A stretch of DNA of 56,154 bases from Bacteroidales bacterium. GTDB taxonomy: Bacteria > Bacteroidota > Bacteroidia > Bacteroidales > VadinHA17. The notes under the pieces are model-generated. The model was not told where the DNA came from and did no database searches. It worked only from the letters and a program-made list of their open reading frames with translations. Shown here in pieces: positions 16,632-25,980 of the stretch; the stretch's first letter is position 1, and every line of letters starts with the position of its first letter. Made by a program: the position numbers and the translations under genes. Where the stretch lies: positions 1 through 56,154 of the forward strand of contig JAJFVL010000026.1 in NCBI GenBank assembly GCA_021371855.1, written 5' to 3'.

Positions 16632-16757
16632 ATGAAAAAAATTGCTGTTTTAATTCTTGTTGCTTTTGTAATGGTTTTAGTCGCCAGTTCCTGTAATAAA
16701 AAGGATTGTCCGGCTTATTCAAAGACCAGTACTGTGCAGACAAATAAGAATGTCTGA
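16632..16757 (+). CDS. 41-residue lipoprotein
   Basis: A short frame with ATG at 16632 and TGA at 16755-16757 encodes MKKIAVLILVAFV..., a clear lipoprotein signal with lipobox VASSC (Cys21), then a 20-residue mature peptide NKKDCPAYSKTSTVQTNKNV. A promoter element lies 60 bp upstream and a barrel-type gene starts 51 bp downstream. The mature part has one further Cys and is polar. I recognise no function; its size and spacing suggest a cofactor of the adjacent outer-membrane protein. Confidence 0.7.
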   Translation: MKKIAVLILVAFVMVLVASSCNKKDCPAYSKTSTVQTNKNV

Positions 16758-16808
16758 TTGGTTGTCGCATTTAGTTTTCCCAGTTTTATAAGTTAGCAAT
16801 ATTATAAA

Positions 16809-17606
16809 ATGAAGAAGCTGCTTATAATAGCGGTAATGATTTTTTCCGGAACAGTAATTCTGTATTCACAGGGTGAATTAAATGAGCAACAGAAGGTATT
16901 TTTCCGTAATGAACGATCATTAGCAATTCTTCTTAACAGTGACGGATTCGGGCTCAATTTCCGGGGGGCCCAAAGAAGTGACTATCTGAACAAACATCTT
17001 TTTGAGATTGATCTCGGTATCTTTAAACATCCAAAGGAGTACAGGTATTCCAGCTCTTATATATCGGGGGGGTCGTTTGTTTTTGGCAAGCTCAACACAA
17101 CCCTTTTTCTGAGGGGAGGGATTGGTCATCAACATGAGATTTTCAAGAAAGCTGACCTTGGAGGAATTGCAATAAGATATTTCTATTCAGCCGGACCGGT
17201 GATAGCATTGTACAAACCGATATATTACAAAGTACTTTATCCAGTCAGCTCCACAATGTATGGAATAAAAGTAGAAAAATTCACCACTGCAATTACCGTG
17301 CCTGAGGAAATATACAGTAAAGCCTCATTTTCAAAAGGACTTAACGAGATTAAAGTGATGCCCGGGCTTTATGCAAAAGGAGGATTTAATTTCGAATACA
17401 GTAAACAGGATAAGGTAATACATGCTGTGGAGATCGGATGTCAGATCAATGCTTTTCCAAAAGAGATACCTATAATGGCCAACACCAACAACAAAGCTCT
17501 GTTTTTTTCATTATTCGTAAGTTACAGGTTTGGAGTAATTATTGATCCTCTTGATCCTGAGTCGAATAAGTTCTCAAATTTTTTCAGGAGGAAAAAGAAT
17601 AATTGA
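16809..17606 (+). CDS. Predicted outer-membrane protein of unknown function
   Basis: This 265-residue protein has a signal peptide (residues 1-20, ending ILYSQ) and a mature part of alternating strands (SLAILLNSDGFGLNFR, FLRGGIGHQHEIF, YFYSAGPVIALYKPIYYKV, FSLFVSYRFGVII), consistent with a beta-barrel. No catalytic motif is seen. It follows the 41-residue lipoprotein gene, probably in one transcript, and precedes gap, which has its own promoter. The C-terminus is basic (FRRKKNN) rather than aromatic, which is unusual for an outer-membrane barrel. Confidence 0.7.
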   Translation: MKKLLIIAVMIFSGTVILYSQGELNEQQKVFFRNERSLAILLNSDGFGLNFRGAQRSDYLNKHLFEIDLGIFKHPKEYRYSSSYISGGSFVFGKLNTTLFLRGGIGHQHEIFKKADLGGIAIRYFYSAGPVIALYKPIYYKVLYPVSSTMYGIKVEKFTTAITVPEEIYSKASFSKGLNEIKVMPGLYAKGGFNFEYSKQDKVIHAVEIGCQINAFPKEIPIMANTNNKALFFSLFVSYRFGVIIDPLDPESNKFSNFFRRKKNN

Positions 17607-17641
17607 TAGGTTATACCTCTTGCCTTTTAGCGGAAAAAGAT

Positions 17642-17649
17642 TAATTTTG
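17642..17649 (+). promoter_or_regulatory. gap: -7 promoter element TAATTTTG for gap
   Basis: It matches TAnnTTTG 36 bp upstream of the gap start codon. Confidence 0.6.
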
Positions 17650-17666
17650 TGACTTCAATTTATTAA

Positions 17667-18686
<1,020 letters not shown>

Positions 18687-18703
18687 CTTACCATATCTTC
18701 CAA

Positions 18704-18734
18704 AAAAAAAGAGAGGTTTTTCCTCTCTTTTTTT
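18704..18734 (+). terminator. Rho-independent terminator of gap
   Basis: Stem AAAAAAAGAGAGG / CCTCTCTTTTTTT (13 bp) with a short T loop, ending in a T-run. The symmetry also allows it to serve the converging siaC-like gene. Confidence 0.85.
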
Positions 18735-19110
18735 ATAAAACCATATCTATCTCGAGGGGAATGCCTGCCGTGTCGCGGTAATGTTCACCAAGTTCAAGCA
18801 TTGCTTCATCGTCCTCTTCATAAAGCCATTTTATTTTAATCTGTTTCCCGGTACGTCCGTACCCCGTCAACCGCTTCAGTATCCCGTAAAGATATTTAGA
18901 GGAACCGCTGTTTATATATTCAAGCTGAATATTGACATCCAGACCGTCAGACTTTGTAAAATGGGCAGTAATCCATTCATCCAGATGTTTGAAGATCGGT
19001 TCGGGGTTTTCAGGTATTGACCGTCCGTAAAGGTCAAGTTTATTTTCTTCGGGGTAATAAACAATACCCGGGCAATTTTTTAACTCTTCCTGAATTATAT
19101 AGTTTTCCAT
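18733..19110 (-). CDS. SiaC-family regulatory phosphoprotein (DUF1987)
   Basis: This 125-residue protein belongs to the DUF1987/SiaC family, whose members act in phosphorylation switches with a PP2C phosphatase and a kinase that control diguanylate cyclase or sigma-factor pathways. Typical segments are PGIVYYPEENKLDLYGRSIPENP at the start (about 15-37) and the conserved core LEYINSGSSKYLYGILKRL (about 64-82), whose Ser residues are the likely phosphorylation site. No SiaB- or SiaA-like partner is visible in the window. It lies downstream of the permease gene on the same strand (11-bp gap). Confidence 0.85.
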   Translation of the reverse strand: MENYIIQEELKNCPGIVYYPEENKLDLYGRSIPENPEPIFKHLDEWITAHFTKSDGLDVNIQLEYINSGSSKYLYGILKRLTGYGRTGKQIKIKWLYEEDDEAMLELGEHYRDTAGIPLEIDMVL

Positions 19111-19121
19111 ATTCTGATAAT

Positions 19122-20378
19122 TTATTCGTATCGTAAAGCTTCTATAGGATCAATATTCGCTGCTTTTACTGCCGGGGCATAACCCGAAACAACTCCAACA
19201 ATAAAACAGACTGCAATACCGGTTATTACCCACAACCACGGAATTACAAAGTTTGACCGCAACATTGATGATACTGCATTCCCTATAAGTATTCCAAGAA
19301 TAATCCCAAAAATGCCACCCAGCTGACCGATCATTATTGATTCAAAAAGGAATTGAGATTTAATGTTTTGTGTTTTTGCTCCAACAGCTTTTCTGACTCC
19401 TATTTCGCGAGTACGTTCTGTTACCGAGACAAGCATGATATTCATCAGTCCTACCGCAGCGCCGAATAAAGTGACTATGCCTATAATTGTTGCTGCAAGA
19501 GTTACATACCGGAGATTTTTAAGAAGCAGATTAACTATGTTGTCGCTCTTCGAAATATTGAAATCCGATTCATCCCTGGGGTTAAGATTCCGCACTATTC
19601 TGAAAATTGCTTCTGCTTCTCCTGTCATGACATCAAGATTTGCAGGATTTATGGGCATCACTGAAAGATTGAATGTCATATTTGGATACGAAAAATACTG
19701 CCGTGCCGAAGTTACCGGAATAAAACAGACATTGTCACTGCTAAGAGCACTGTTACCCTTGCTCTTAAGAACACCTGCGATCTGGAGTTTTAAGCCTGCA
19801 ACACTGATCACTTTTCCAACCGGGTCAACACCCGAAGGAAAAAGATCTTTTACAACATCTGCCCCGACCAATACCAGATGCCGGCCCATCTGTACCTCAC
19901 CAGCGCTGAAATTTCTGCCTGATCCGATCTCATATCCTGAAACGGTAAGGTAGTTCTCATCAACACCTGTAAGACCGACATTGGGATTAGTCTCTTCAGA
20001 CCCGTACTTGACAGTTGTGATACCCGACACCCTGAAAGATATTGAGACCCACGCTGCGTCAGAAAAGCGCGACTTAAACTCTTCCGCTTCCCTGTAAGTA
20101 ATACGGGAATAGTTCTTTGCCCTGTATTTATCGTTGCCTATCTGAATATTCATTCCTCTGGATGAGATCACAAATGAGTTTGCACCCATCATGGTAAACT
20201 GGTTAGTGAGCGACGATTTTATCGCGTCAATTGCCGTCAGTATACCAATAAGCGCCATTATACCAATTGCTATTATACACATAGTGAGAACGGCCCTTAC
20301 CCTGTTGGATAAAATTGCCCTGTACGAAATTTTCAGGTTTTCCTTGAAAACACCAAATCTCATTGCATTCTGCTTCAT
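19122..20378 (-). CDS. MacB/FtsX-type ABC transporter permease
   Basis: This inner-membrane permease has a MacB-type periplasmic core domain between the first helix and three C-terminal helices. The start is placed at MKQNAMRFG (418 residues); the frame extends 16 residues upstream to 20426, but that part is poor for an N-terminus. Helix 1 is [16 protein letters not shown]. The C-terminal FtsX domain has the signature [17 protein letters not shown] and ends [11 protein letters not shown], both diagnostic of the family. No ATPase partner is in the window, so it must act with one encoded elsewhere. Substrate unknown: lipoprotein, peptide or drug efflux are all possible. Confidence 0.92.
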   Translation of the reverse strand: MKQNAMRFGVFKENLKISYRAILSNRVRAVLTMCIIAIGIMALIGILTAIDAIKSSLTNQFTMMGANSFVISSRGMNIQIGNDKYRAKNYSRITYREAEEFKSRFSDAAWVSISFRVSGITTVKYGSEETNPNVGLTGVDENYLTVSGYEIGSGRNFSAGEVQMGRHLVLVGADVVKDLFPSGVDPVGKVISVAGLKLQIAGVLKSKGNSALSSDNVCFIPVTSARQYFSYPNMTFNLSVMPINPANLDVMTGEAEAIFRIVRNLNPRDESDFNISKSDNIVNLLLKNLRYVTLAATIIGIVTLFGAAVGLMNIMLVSVTERTREIGVRKAVGAKTQNIKSQFLFESIMIGQLGGIFGIILGILIGNAVSSMLRSNFVIPWLWVITGIAVCFIVGVVSGYAPAVKAANIDPIEALRYE

Positions 20379-20487
20379 CGCCAGGTTATTTTCCCACCGT
20401 TTTATAATTAAAAAATAAAAGTACACTTTTTTTCCTTTGATATGAAACCGTTTTACAATAAATGATCCCTGAAAATAATCAGAATTA

Positions 20488-20501
20488 TAGTTGCATAACT
20501 A
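20488..20501. promoter_or_regulatory. Candidate BlaI-type operator (TAGTT-n4-AACTA)
   Basis: A small dyad lies 12 bp upstream of the blaI -7 element, about where a repressor would block polymerase. BlaI regulators commonly control their own operon. The assignment is an inference from position and symmetry only. Confidence 0.3.
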
Positions 20502-20513
20502 ACTATTTCGTTT

Positions 20514-20521
20514 TAATTTTG
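20514..20521 (+). promoter_or_regulatory. -7 promoter element TAATTTTG for the blaI operon
   Basis: It matches TAnnTTTG 50 bp upstream of the preferred blaI start. Confidence 0.55.
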
Positions 20522-20570
20522 GTCTTGCATATTATAAAACTTGCATTTTGAGATTAAAACAATTCAGGAC

Positions 20571-20951
20571 ATGAGAGAGCTAACAAGAGCAGAGGAGCAG
20601 ATAATGCAGGTCCTCTGGAAAATAAAAAAAGGATTCGTAAAAGACATACTCGAGCATTTTGAGGAACCCAAACCTGCATATAATACAATAAGCACGATTG
20701 TCCGCATTTTACAGGATAAAGGTTTTGTCACTCACAAAGCATACGGAAGGACACATGAATACATTCCGGTCATTTCGAAAAGCGAGTATTCAAAAACACA
20801 CCTTAAAACATTTGTTAACGACTATTTTTCAAACTCTTTCGAAAATATGGTAAGCTTCTTTGCAAAAGAGAAAAGTATTTCCGTAAAAGAGATGGAAGAT
20901 ATTATGAAAATCATGGAAGCTGAAGTTAAAAAACAAAAGCTGAATAAATGA
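20571..20951 (+). CDS. blaI: BlaI/MecI/CopY-family transcriptional repressor
   Basis: This 126-residue winged-helix repressor is read from MRELTRAEEQIM; the frame has an ATG 30 bp upstream (20541). Residues 1-75 hold the winged helix (EEQIMQVLWKIKKGFVKDILEH, YNTISTIVRILQDKGFVTHKAYGRTHEYIPVIS), followed by a dimerisation tail. Such repressors are cleaved when a partner M56 metallopeptidase senses a signal. The gene overlaps that partner by 4 bp (ATGA), showing translational coupling. Confidence 0.93.
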   Translation: MRELTRAEEQIMQVLWKIKKGFVKDILEHFEEPKPAYNTISTIVRILQDKGFVTHKAYGRTHEYIPVISKSEYSKTHLKTFVNDYFSNSFENMVSFFAKEKSISVKEMEDIMKIMEAEVKKQKLNK

Positions 20952-22375
20952 ATGCTCTATTCGTATATATGGTAAAAGTTGCTGTCTATATCACAGCCTT
21001 CTACTTTGTATATTCAATATTGTTAAGCGGAGATACATCCTACGGCCGGAACAGAGCATTCATACTATTATCTTTAGTTTTTTCCTTTATATTCCCTTCC
21101 ATCACCATACAGACTATCAGACCACTGGATATTCAATATTTCGGAAAATTGTTGTCTGATGTCTTTATAACCTCAACAGGAAACGGAACAGAATCCCTGC
21201 ACCCCGGATTTTCAGGATATAATCCCCTGAAATTGGTTTACTCGATATATATTGCAGGCGTGGCTGCTTTATTAATCAAATTACTCTTCGAATTTTTTAA
21301 TATTTTAATTTTAATTACCCGGAAAAAAAACGAGAGAAGCCCCATTATCAGATTTCATGGATTCAATACAGCAGGTTTCTCGGCAATGGGATATATATTT
21401 ATAAATACCAGATTGAATCCCGAAGAATCAAGGGAGATTATTAAACATGAACTTAATCATCTGAAACGATACCATTTTGCCGATATTCTTTTCATTGAAA
21501 CTGTAAAAGCAATTCAATGGTTTAATCCGTTCGTTTACATGTTCGACAGATCATTACGGGCTATCCATGAATATCAGGCTGACCGTGGATGTCTGAACTC
21601 AGGAATGACAATGTTGAATTACCAATATCTTTTGCTTAGCCAGGTTTTTAAAACAAAAACATTTAATTTAACCAACAGCTTCTCAAATCCTTCGCTCATC
21701 AAGAAGCGGATGATCATGATGACAAAAAAAGCGACTTCGCCTCTTGCAAACCTGAAAATATTAATAGCGATACCGGTTATCAGTATAGTATTTCTGGCAA
21801 TCTCTGCATATAAAGAGATCCCTGATAATCCTGCTGAGATCAGTTCTCCCGTAAATGTCCCGGAAAATTCATCAACAACGACAACATTACCATCATTATC
21901 AAAATCCTTTACACCTGCCTCATCAACAGAAACAAAATCTGAAACCAAGTCTGAAATGATTGTTCCCCCTCCTCCGCCTCCTCCACCACAACAATCCCAG
22001 GAAATTAAGAAAGATGCCGGAGAAAATGTAACAGTTGAAAAAGAGGAAGAAATTTCAGAGGACCCATTTGTTGTTGTCGAAGAAATGCCCATGTTTCCAG
22101 GCGGAGAAGGCAACCTTCTGAAGTATATTGCCCGGAATGTAAACTATCCGGCAGCTGCTAAAGAGAATAATATCCAGGGGAGGGTTATATTAAGGTTCTG
22201 CGTGGAAGCTGATGGTAACGTTAAAAGAATAAGCGTATTAAAAGGTGTCAATCCTGATCTGGATGCTGAGGCGATCAGAGTTGTTAAAACTCTTCCTGCA
22301 TTCGAACCAGGCAGACAGGGAGGCAGAGCTGTTCCTGTCTGGTACATGGTGCCGATTACATTCACCATGAAATAA
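20948..22375 (+). CDS. BlaR1-like M56 metallopeptidase with C-terminal TonB domain
   Basis: This 475-residue membrane sensor-protease has N-terminal helices (about 5-25, 37-55, 100-125), the zinc motif HELNH (167-171) in a cytoplasmic loop, another helix near 270-285, a periplasmic linker with a run of eight prolines, and a TonB-like C-terminal domain (about 385-475, with YPAAAKENNIQGRVILRF). In BlaR1 the C-terminal part binds beta-lactam; here a TonB fold replaces it, a form seen in Bacteroidota and suggesting a signal from the envelope. It is coupled to blaI. No beta-lactamase lies nearby, so the target regulon is elsewhere. Confidence 0.92.
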   Translation: MNALFVYMVKVAVYITAFYFVYSILLSGDTSYGRNRAFILLSLVFSFIFPSITIQTIRPLDIQYFGKLLSDVFITSTGNGTESLHPGFSGYNPLKLVYSIYIAGVAALLIKLLFEFFNILILITRKKNERSPIIRFHGFNTAGFSAMGYIFINTRLNPEESREIIKHELNHLKRYHFADILFIETVKAIQWFNPFVYMFDRSLRAIHEYQADRGCLNSGMTMLNYQYLLLSQVFKTKTFNLTNSFSNPSLIKKRMIMMTKKATSPLANLKILIAIPVISIVFLAISAYKEIPDNPAEISSPVNVPENSSTTTTLPSLSKSFTPASSTETKSETKSEMIVPPPPPPPPQQSQEIKKDAGENVTVEKEEEISEDPFVVVEEMPMFPGGEGNLLKYIARNVNYPAAAKENNIQGRVILRFCVEADGNVKRISVLKGVNPDLDAEAIRVVKTLPAFEPGRQGGRAVPVWYMVPITFTMK

Positions 22376-22421
22376 GTACTGCATCATAGGTGGGTCTTAG
22401 GTTTATCCCAGTTGTTTTGAC

Positions 22422-22477
22422 GGCACAACGGCCCAACGGCGCAATGGTGCAAAGGCACAATGGCGCAAAGGCACAAT
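22422..22477. repeat. Seven tandem octamers (GGCACAAT type)
   Basis: Seven consecutive eight-base units of the form GGCRCAAN (for example GGCACAAC, GGCGCAAT, GGCGCAAA) run without interruption. They lie downstream of the M56 gene. The 305-bp gap 22376-22680 also holds a REP-like palindrome and the luxC promoter. Confidence 0.88.
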
Positions 22478-22534
22478 GGATCAGGAGATGCTGCATCCGC
22501 GCCATTGATAAATAGTTTATTAATTATCAGTCTT

Positions 22535-22560
22535 TGCCCCGATTGCAAATCGGGCGGCAA
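22535..22560. repeat. REP-like palindrome
   Basis: The hairpin CCCCGATT GCA AATCGGGCGG belongs to the family at 1838, 8941, 9013 and 15068, with further G:C substitutions that keep pairing. Confidence 0.6.
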
Positions 22561-22653
22561 GGGTATAACTAAATGACTGGCCTCAAAAGGGTCAGTCTTT
22601 TAGTATAATCATAATCAAACAGGATAATTATTAAGTCTGAATCTCAAATTCAG

Positions 22654-22661
22654 TAAATTTG
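22654..22661 (+). promoter_or_regulatory. -7 promoter element TAAATTTG
   Basis: It matches TAnnTTTG 20 bp upstream of the acyl-CoA reductase start codon. Confidence 0.6.
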
Positions 22662-22680
22662 CAGTGGTAAAAAGTAAAAA

Positions 22681-23730
22681 ATGAACCTTGAAGAAAGAAT
22701 AGAATCATTTTCAGAATTAGGTGAAATACTCCGAAATTCACTTGCAGGAAAAGACAATGAATATTCTGCAATGCTGCTTGATTTAATTAATAACCAACAA
22801 TTTAAGAACGGCTGGTTTACACCTGAAAATGTAAGAACTGCCATTAAAGCCATTGCGGATGAGCTTACTGCGGAAAATCTTATTAAATGGACCGATGCTT
22901 ACCCTGAGCTCAAAGCGGAGGGCAATTCCCTGAGAGTAGGGGTAATTATGGCAGGGAATATTCCTCTTGTGGGTTTTCATGACTTTCTTTCAGTCCTTAT
23001 CAGCGGGAACATCCTTGTGGTAAAAGCCAGTTCAAAAGATACCGAACTGATTACAATGATCAGCAGGATACTCTGTTCTGTCAACCCTGGATTCACGGAC
23101 AGAATTTTTTTTACTGAAGATACTCTGAAAACCTTTGAAGCTGTCATTGCGACCGGCAGCAATAACAGCTCGAGATACTTTGAGTATTACTTCGGGAAAT
23201 ATCCTCATGTCATAAGAAAAAACAGAAACAGCATAGCAATTATTGATGGAAAGGAAACTGACGAAGAGTTAAAGGCCCTGGGAACAGATATCTTCTTATA
23301 TTTCGGACTCGGATGCAGAAATGTGTCCAAAATTTATGTTCCGCAAGGGTATGATTTTTCAGCCATGAAAAGGAACTGGGAAAAATTTTCCGGTATTATA
23401 CACCATAATAAATATGCCAACAACTACGATTACAACAAAGCGATATTTCTGGTAAACAAAGAAAAATTTTATGATACCGGCTTCCTGTTGTTTAAAGAAG
23501 AAAATAAAATATCATCTCCGGTTTCAGTTCTTTATTATGAATACTATGAATCAAAATCTGCTTTAAAACAGGAAACCGAATTGTTAAAAAACGAGATTCA
23601 ATGTATCGTTGGAAGAAATTATATTCCTTTTGGTATGGCTCAATACCCTCATCTGTGGGATTATGCAGATGGAATTGATACAATAGAATTTCTTCTTAAA
23701 AAATTTTCCGGTAATAATATTGTAAACTAA
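22681..23730 (+). CDS. LuxC-like acyl-CoA reductase
   Basis: This 349-residue protein belongs to the LuxC/aldehyde-dehydrogenase superfamily of acyl-CoA (or acyl-protein) reductases as found in Bacteroidota. Diagnostic segments are VGVIMAGNIPLVGFHDFL (about 86-103), VVKASSKD, EAVIATGSNNSSRYFEYYF and the nucleophile Cys212 in YFGLGCRNVSK. It would reduce an acyl thioester to an aldehyde with NAD(P)H. Many relatives are adjacent to a ferredoxin gene, which is not the case here. The next gene (38 bp downstream) is not obviously related in function. Confidence 0.85.
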   Translation: MNLEERIESFSELGEILRNSLAGKDNEYSAMLLDLINNQQFKNGWFTPENVRTAIKAIADELTAENLIKWTDAYPELKAEGNSLRVGVIMAGNIPLVGFHDFLSVLISGNILVVKASSKDTELITMISRILCSVNPGFTDRIFFTEDTLKTFEAVIATGSNNSSRYFEYYFGKYPHVIRKNRNSIAIIDGKETDEELKALGTDIFLYFGLGCRNVSKIYVPQGYDFSAMKRNWEKFSGIIHHNKYANNYDYNKAIFLVNKEKFYDTGFLLFKEENKISSPVSVLYYEYYESKSALKQETELLKNEIQCIVGRNYIPFGMAQYPHLWDYADGIDTIEFLLKKFSGNNIVN

Positions 23731-23767
23731 AAAATATTATATTGCACATATCGAATTAATACAAGTT

Positions 23768-24322
23768 ATGGTTTATAAGTTTGTAGTGTTATCAGATGAA
23801 GATGAGACTTTTATCAGGGAATTAGAGTTTCTTGATTCCCATACATTATTGGATTTTCATAACCTTCTTCAGGACGAGTTGGAGTTTGACAAATCCCAGA
23901 TGGCTTCATTTTTTATGGCGACTGACAATTGGGAGAAGGAAGAGGAATTTACTCTTTTTGATATGGGGACTGGTTCTTCCACTATGGAATCTGCCGTTTT
24001 GGAAGAAGTGATATTCCGTAAGAATCAAAAACTTATTTACGTTTTTGACTTTTTCAATGAACGGTCATTGTTTGTGGAATTTACAGGAGAGGCGAAAGAG
24101 GTTGAAGCCGAGGATTATCCCGTATGCACGAATTCAAAGGGAGTACCTCCGAAACAGGTACTCTTCGGGGGACGTTCGCGTAAACTTTACAACAACATAG
24201 TGGTTTCCGACGATGATGACGATGATGAACCTGAAGTTGATGATCTCTTCCTTAATGGGGATGATGAGGAAACTCCACCCGATTTCGAAAATATCGATAA
24301 TCTGGGCGAGGACGAAGAATAG
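23768..24322 (+). CDS. pRiA4b ORF-3-like / IS1096 passenger-type protein
   Basis: The 184 residues show the PF07929-type domain (about 1-125) with KFVVLSDEDETFIRELEFLDSHTLLDFHNLLQDEL in pieces and DFFNERSLFVEF. The family is named after plasmid and transposon passengers, but chromosomal copies are common in Bacteroidota and no transposase is near. The last 40 residues are extremely acidic (a DDDDDDE run and repeated EE/DD). Function unknown; an acidic tail suggests contact with a basic protein or RNA-binding partner. It lies 21 bp upstream of miaA on the same strand and is probably co-transcribed. Confidence 0.78.
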   Translation: MVYKFVVLSDEDETFIRELEFLDSHTLLDFHNLLQDELEFDKSQMASFFMATDNWEKEEEFTLFDMGTGSSTMESAVLEEVIFRKNQKLIYVFDFFNERSLFVEFTGEAKEVEAEDYPVCTNSKGVPPKQVLFGGRSRKLYNNIVVSDDDDDDEPEVDDLFLNGDDEETPPDFENIDNLGEDEE

Positions 24323-24343
24323 CCTCGCCGGGATTATATTTCA

Positions 24344-25249
24344 ATGAAAAATAATCTTATAGTTTTGCTTGGTCCGACCGGGGTCGGCAAGACTGATATT
24401 GCAGTTGATCTGGCTGCAAGATTCAAATGTGAAATTATTTCGGCTGATTCACGGCAATTCTTTTCAGAAATGAGGATCGGAACAGCAGTTCCGACTGAAA
24501 ATCAGCTTAATGCAATAAAGCATCACTTTGTGAGATTCATGTCTGTAAAAGACTATTACAGCGCCAGTCTCTTCGAGAGAGATGTTCTTGATCTTCTCCC
24601 AGGATTATTTGCCAAGAACAATATTGTATTAATGTCAGGGGGGTCGGGGATGTATATCGATGCAGTCTGCAACGGTTATGATGACATCCCTGATGTAGAT
24701 CCTGATGTAAGAGAAAAATATATTTCAAAATACCGGCAAGAGGGGATCGAAGGCTTAAGGATTGCCCTCAAACTACTTGATCCGGAACACTATGCTAAAG
24801 TTGATCTTAAAAATCACAAACGGATTATCAGGGCACTTGAAATATGTGAAACAGCCGGGCGCCCATATTCATCCTTCCTTAAAAAACAAAAAAGAGAACG
24901 CGATTTCAGTATAATAAAAATAGGACTCGAAAGAACCAGGGAAGATCTTTACCGGAGGATAGATTCAAGAGTCAATGAAATGGTCAGATCAGGCCTGGAG
25001 GAAGAGGCCGGGAATCTTTTGAGATTCAGGAATCTGAACGCGCTGAACAGTGTCGGATACAGGGAATTTTTTGACTTTTTTGACGGGAAAATTTCAAAGG
25101 ACAAAGCAATTGAACTCATAAAAAGAAACAGCCGCCGGTACGCTAAACGGCAAATAACATGGTGGGGCAAGGATAAGGATATTAGATGGTTTAACCCGGA
25201 GCAGGTCAGTGAGATCATTCAGTATGTTGTGAAGGAAGTCAAACAATAA
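24344..25249 (+). CDS. miaA: tRNA dimethylallyltransferase
   Basis: MiaA transfers a dimethylallyl group to A37 of tRNAs reading UNN codons. The 301 residues match the family. The P-loop GPTGVGKT (10-17) binds the pyrophosphate donor, ISADSRQFF is the conserved Asp loop, and KRIIRALEICETAGRPYS, VGYREFF and RRYAKRQITWW are further signatures. It follows the pRiA4b-like gene and converges with rpe. Confidence 0.97.
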   Translation: MKNNLIVLLGPTGVGKTDIAVDLAARFKCEIISADSRQFFSEMRIGTAVPTENQLNAIKHHFVRFMSVKDYYSASLFERDVLDLLPGLFAKNNIVLMSGGSGMYIDAVCNGYDDIPDVDPDVREKYISKYRQEGIEGLRIALKLLDPEHYAKVDLKNHKRIIRALEICETAGRPYSSFLKKQKRERDFSIIKIGLERTREDLYRRIDSRVNEMVRSGLEEEAGNLLRFRNLNALNSVGYREFFDFFDGKISKDKAIELIKRNSRRYAKRQITWWGKDKDIRWFNPEQVSEIIQYVVKEVKQ

Positions 25250-25296
25250 ATTCCAGATCCCGGAAGTTCGACCGGGCAGGTTGTAAAAGAATCTGA

Positions 25297-25944
25297 TCAA
25301 CTTTTCAACATCTGAATAGTTTTTTCCGGATCAACTGAACTGAAAACAGAACTACCCGCAACCAGAACATTTACTCCTGACGCAAAAAGTTTTGAGGCAT
25401 TTTTTGTATCAACACCTCCATCGACTTCAATCAATACATTATAGCTCCCTTTATCAATCATTTCGCGGAGCTCAGTTATTTTATTATAACTCTCCTCTAT
25501 GAATGATTGCCCTCCAAAACCCGGATTAACTGTCATAATGAGAACCATATCGATATATGGCAGTATGTTTTTCAGCAGAGCGACCGGAGTGTGAGGATTT
25601 AAGGCCACTCCTGCTTTCATTCCCAGGTTATGTATCTCTGTAACTGTCCGGTGCAGATGATTGCAGGCTTCGTAATGAACTGTCAGAATATCAGCACCGG
25701 CATCATGGAAGCGGCTCAGATAGCGATCGGGATCTGTTATCATCAGATGTACATCAAGGGGTTTAGCAGCAATTTTTTTTACACAGGTTACAATGGGAAT
25801 TCCAAAAGAGATATTCGGGACAAACAAGCCATCCATTATATCGAGATGATGCCAATCGGCCTGGCTCCTGTTAATCATTTTTATATCCTTTTCAAGATTG
25901 CCAAAATCAGCAGCTAAAAGTGATGGAGAAACAAAATGTTCCAT
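25297..25944 (-). CDS. rpe: Ribulose-phosphate 3-epimerase
   Basis: Rpe interconverts ribulose 5-phosphate and xylulose 5-phosphate in the pentose phosphate pathway. The 215-residue TIM barrel shows SPSLLAADF at the start, HLDIMDGLFVPNISFG (metal-binding His and Asp), DVHLMI, HYEA, VNPGFGGQSF and EVDGGVD, which are the family signatures in order. A TATATTTG promoter element lies 18 bp upstream of the ATG, implying a very short leader. Confidence 0.97.
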   Translation of the reverse strand: MEHFVSPSLLAADFGNLEKDIKMINRSQADWHHLDIMDGLFVPNISFGIPIVTCVKKIAAKPLDVHLMITDPDRYLSRFHDAGADILTVHYEACNHLHRTVTEIHNLGMKAGVALNPHTPVALLKNILPYIDMVLIMTVNPGFGGQSFIEESYNKITELREMIDKGSYNVLIEVDGGVDTKNASKLFASGVNVLVAGSSVFSSVDPEKTIQMLKS

Positions 25945-25961
25945 ATAAAATTAATTTTGAG

Positions 25962-25969
25962 CAAATATA
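25962..25969 (-). promoter_or_regulatory. -7 promoter element TATATTTG for rpe
   Basis: The minus strand reads TATATTTG, matching TAnnTTTG, 18 bp before the rpe start codon. Confidence 0.55.
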
Positions 25970-25980
25970 GAAACAAATTG

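Noticed and set aside
25259..25276. Terminator CCCGG...CCGGG between miaA and rpe
   Set aside because: Only a 5-bp stem with no T-run on either strand.
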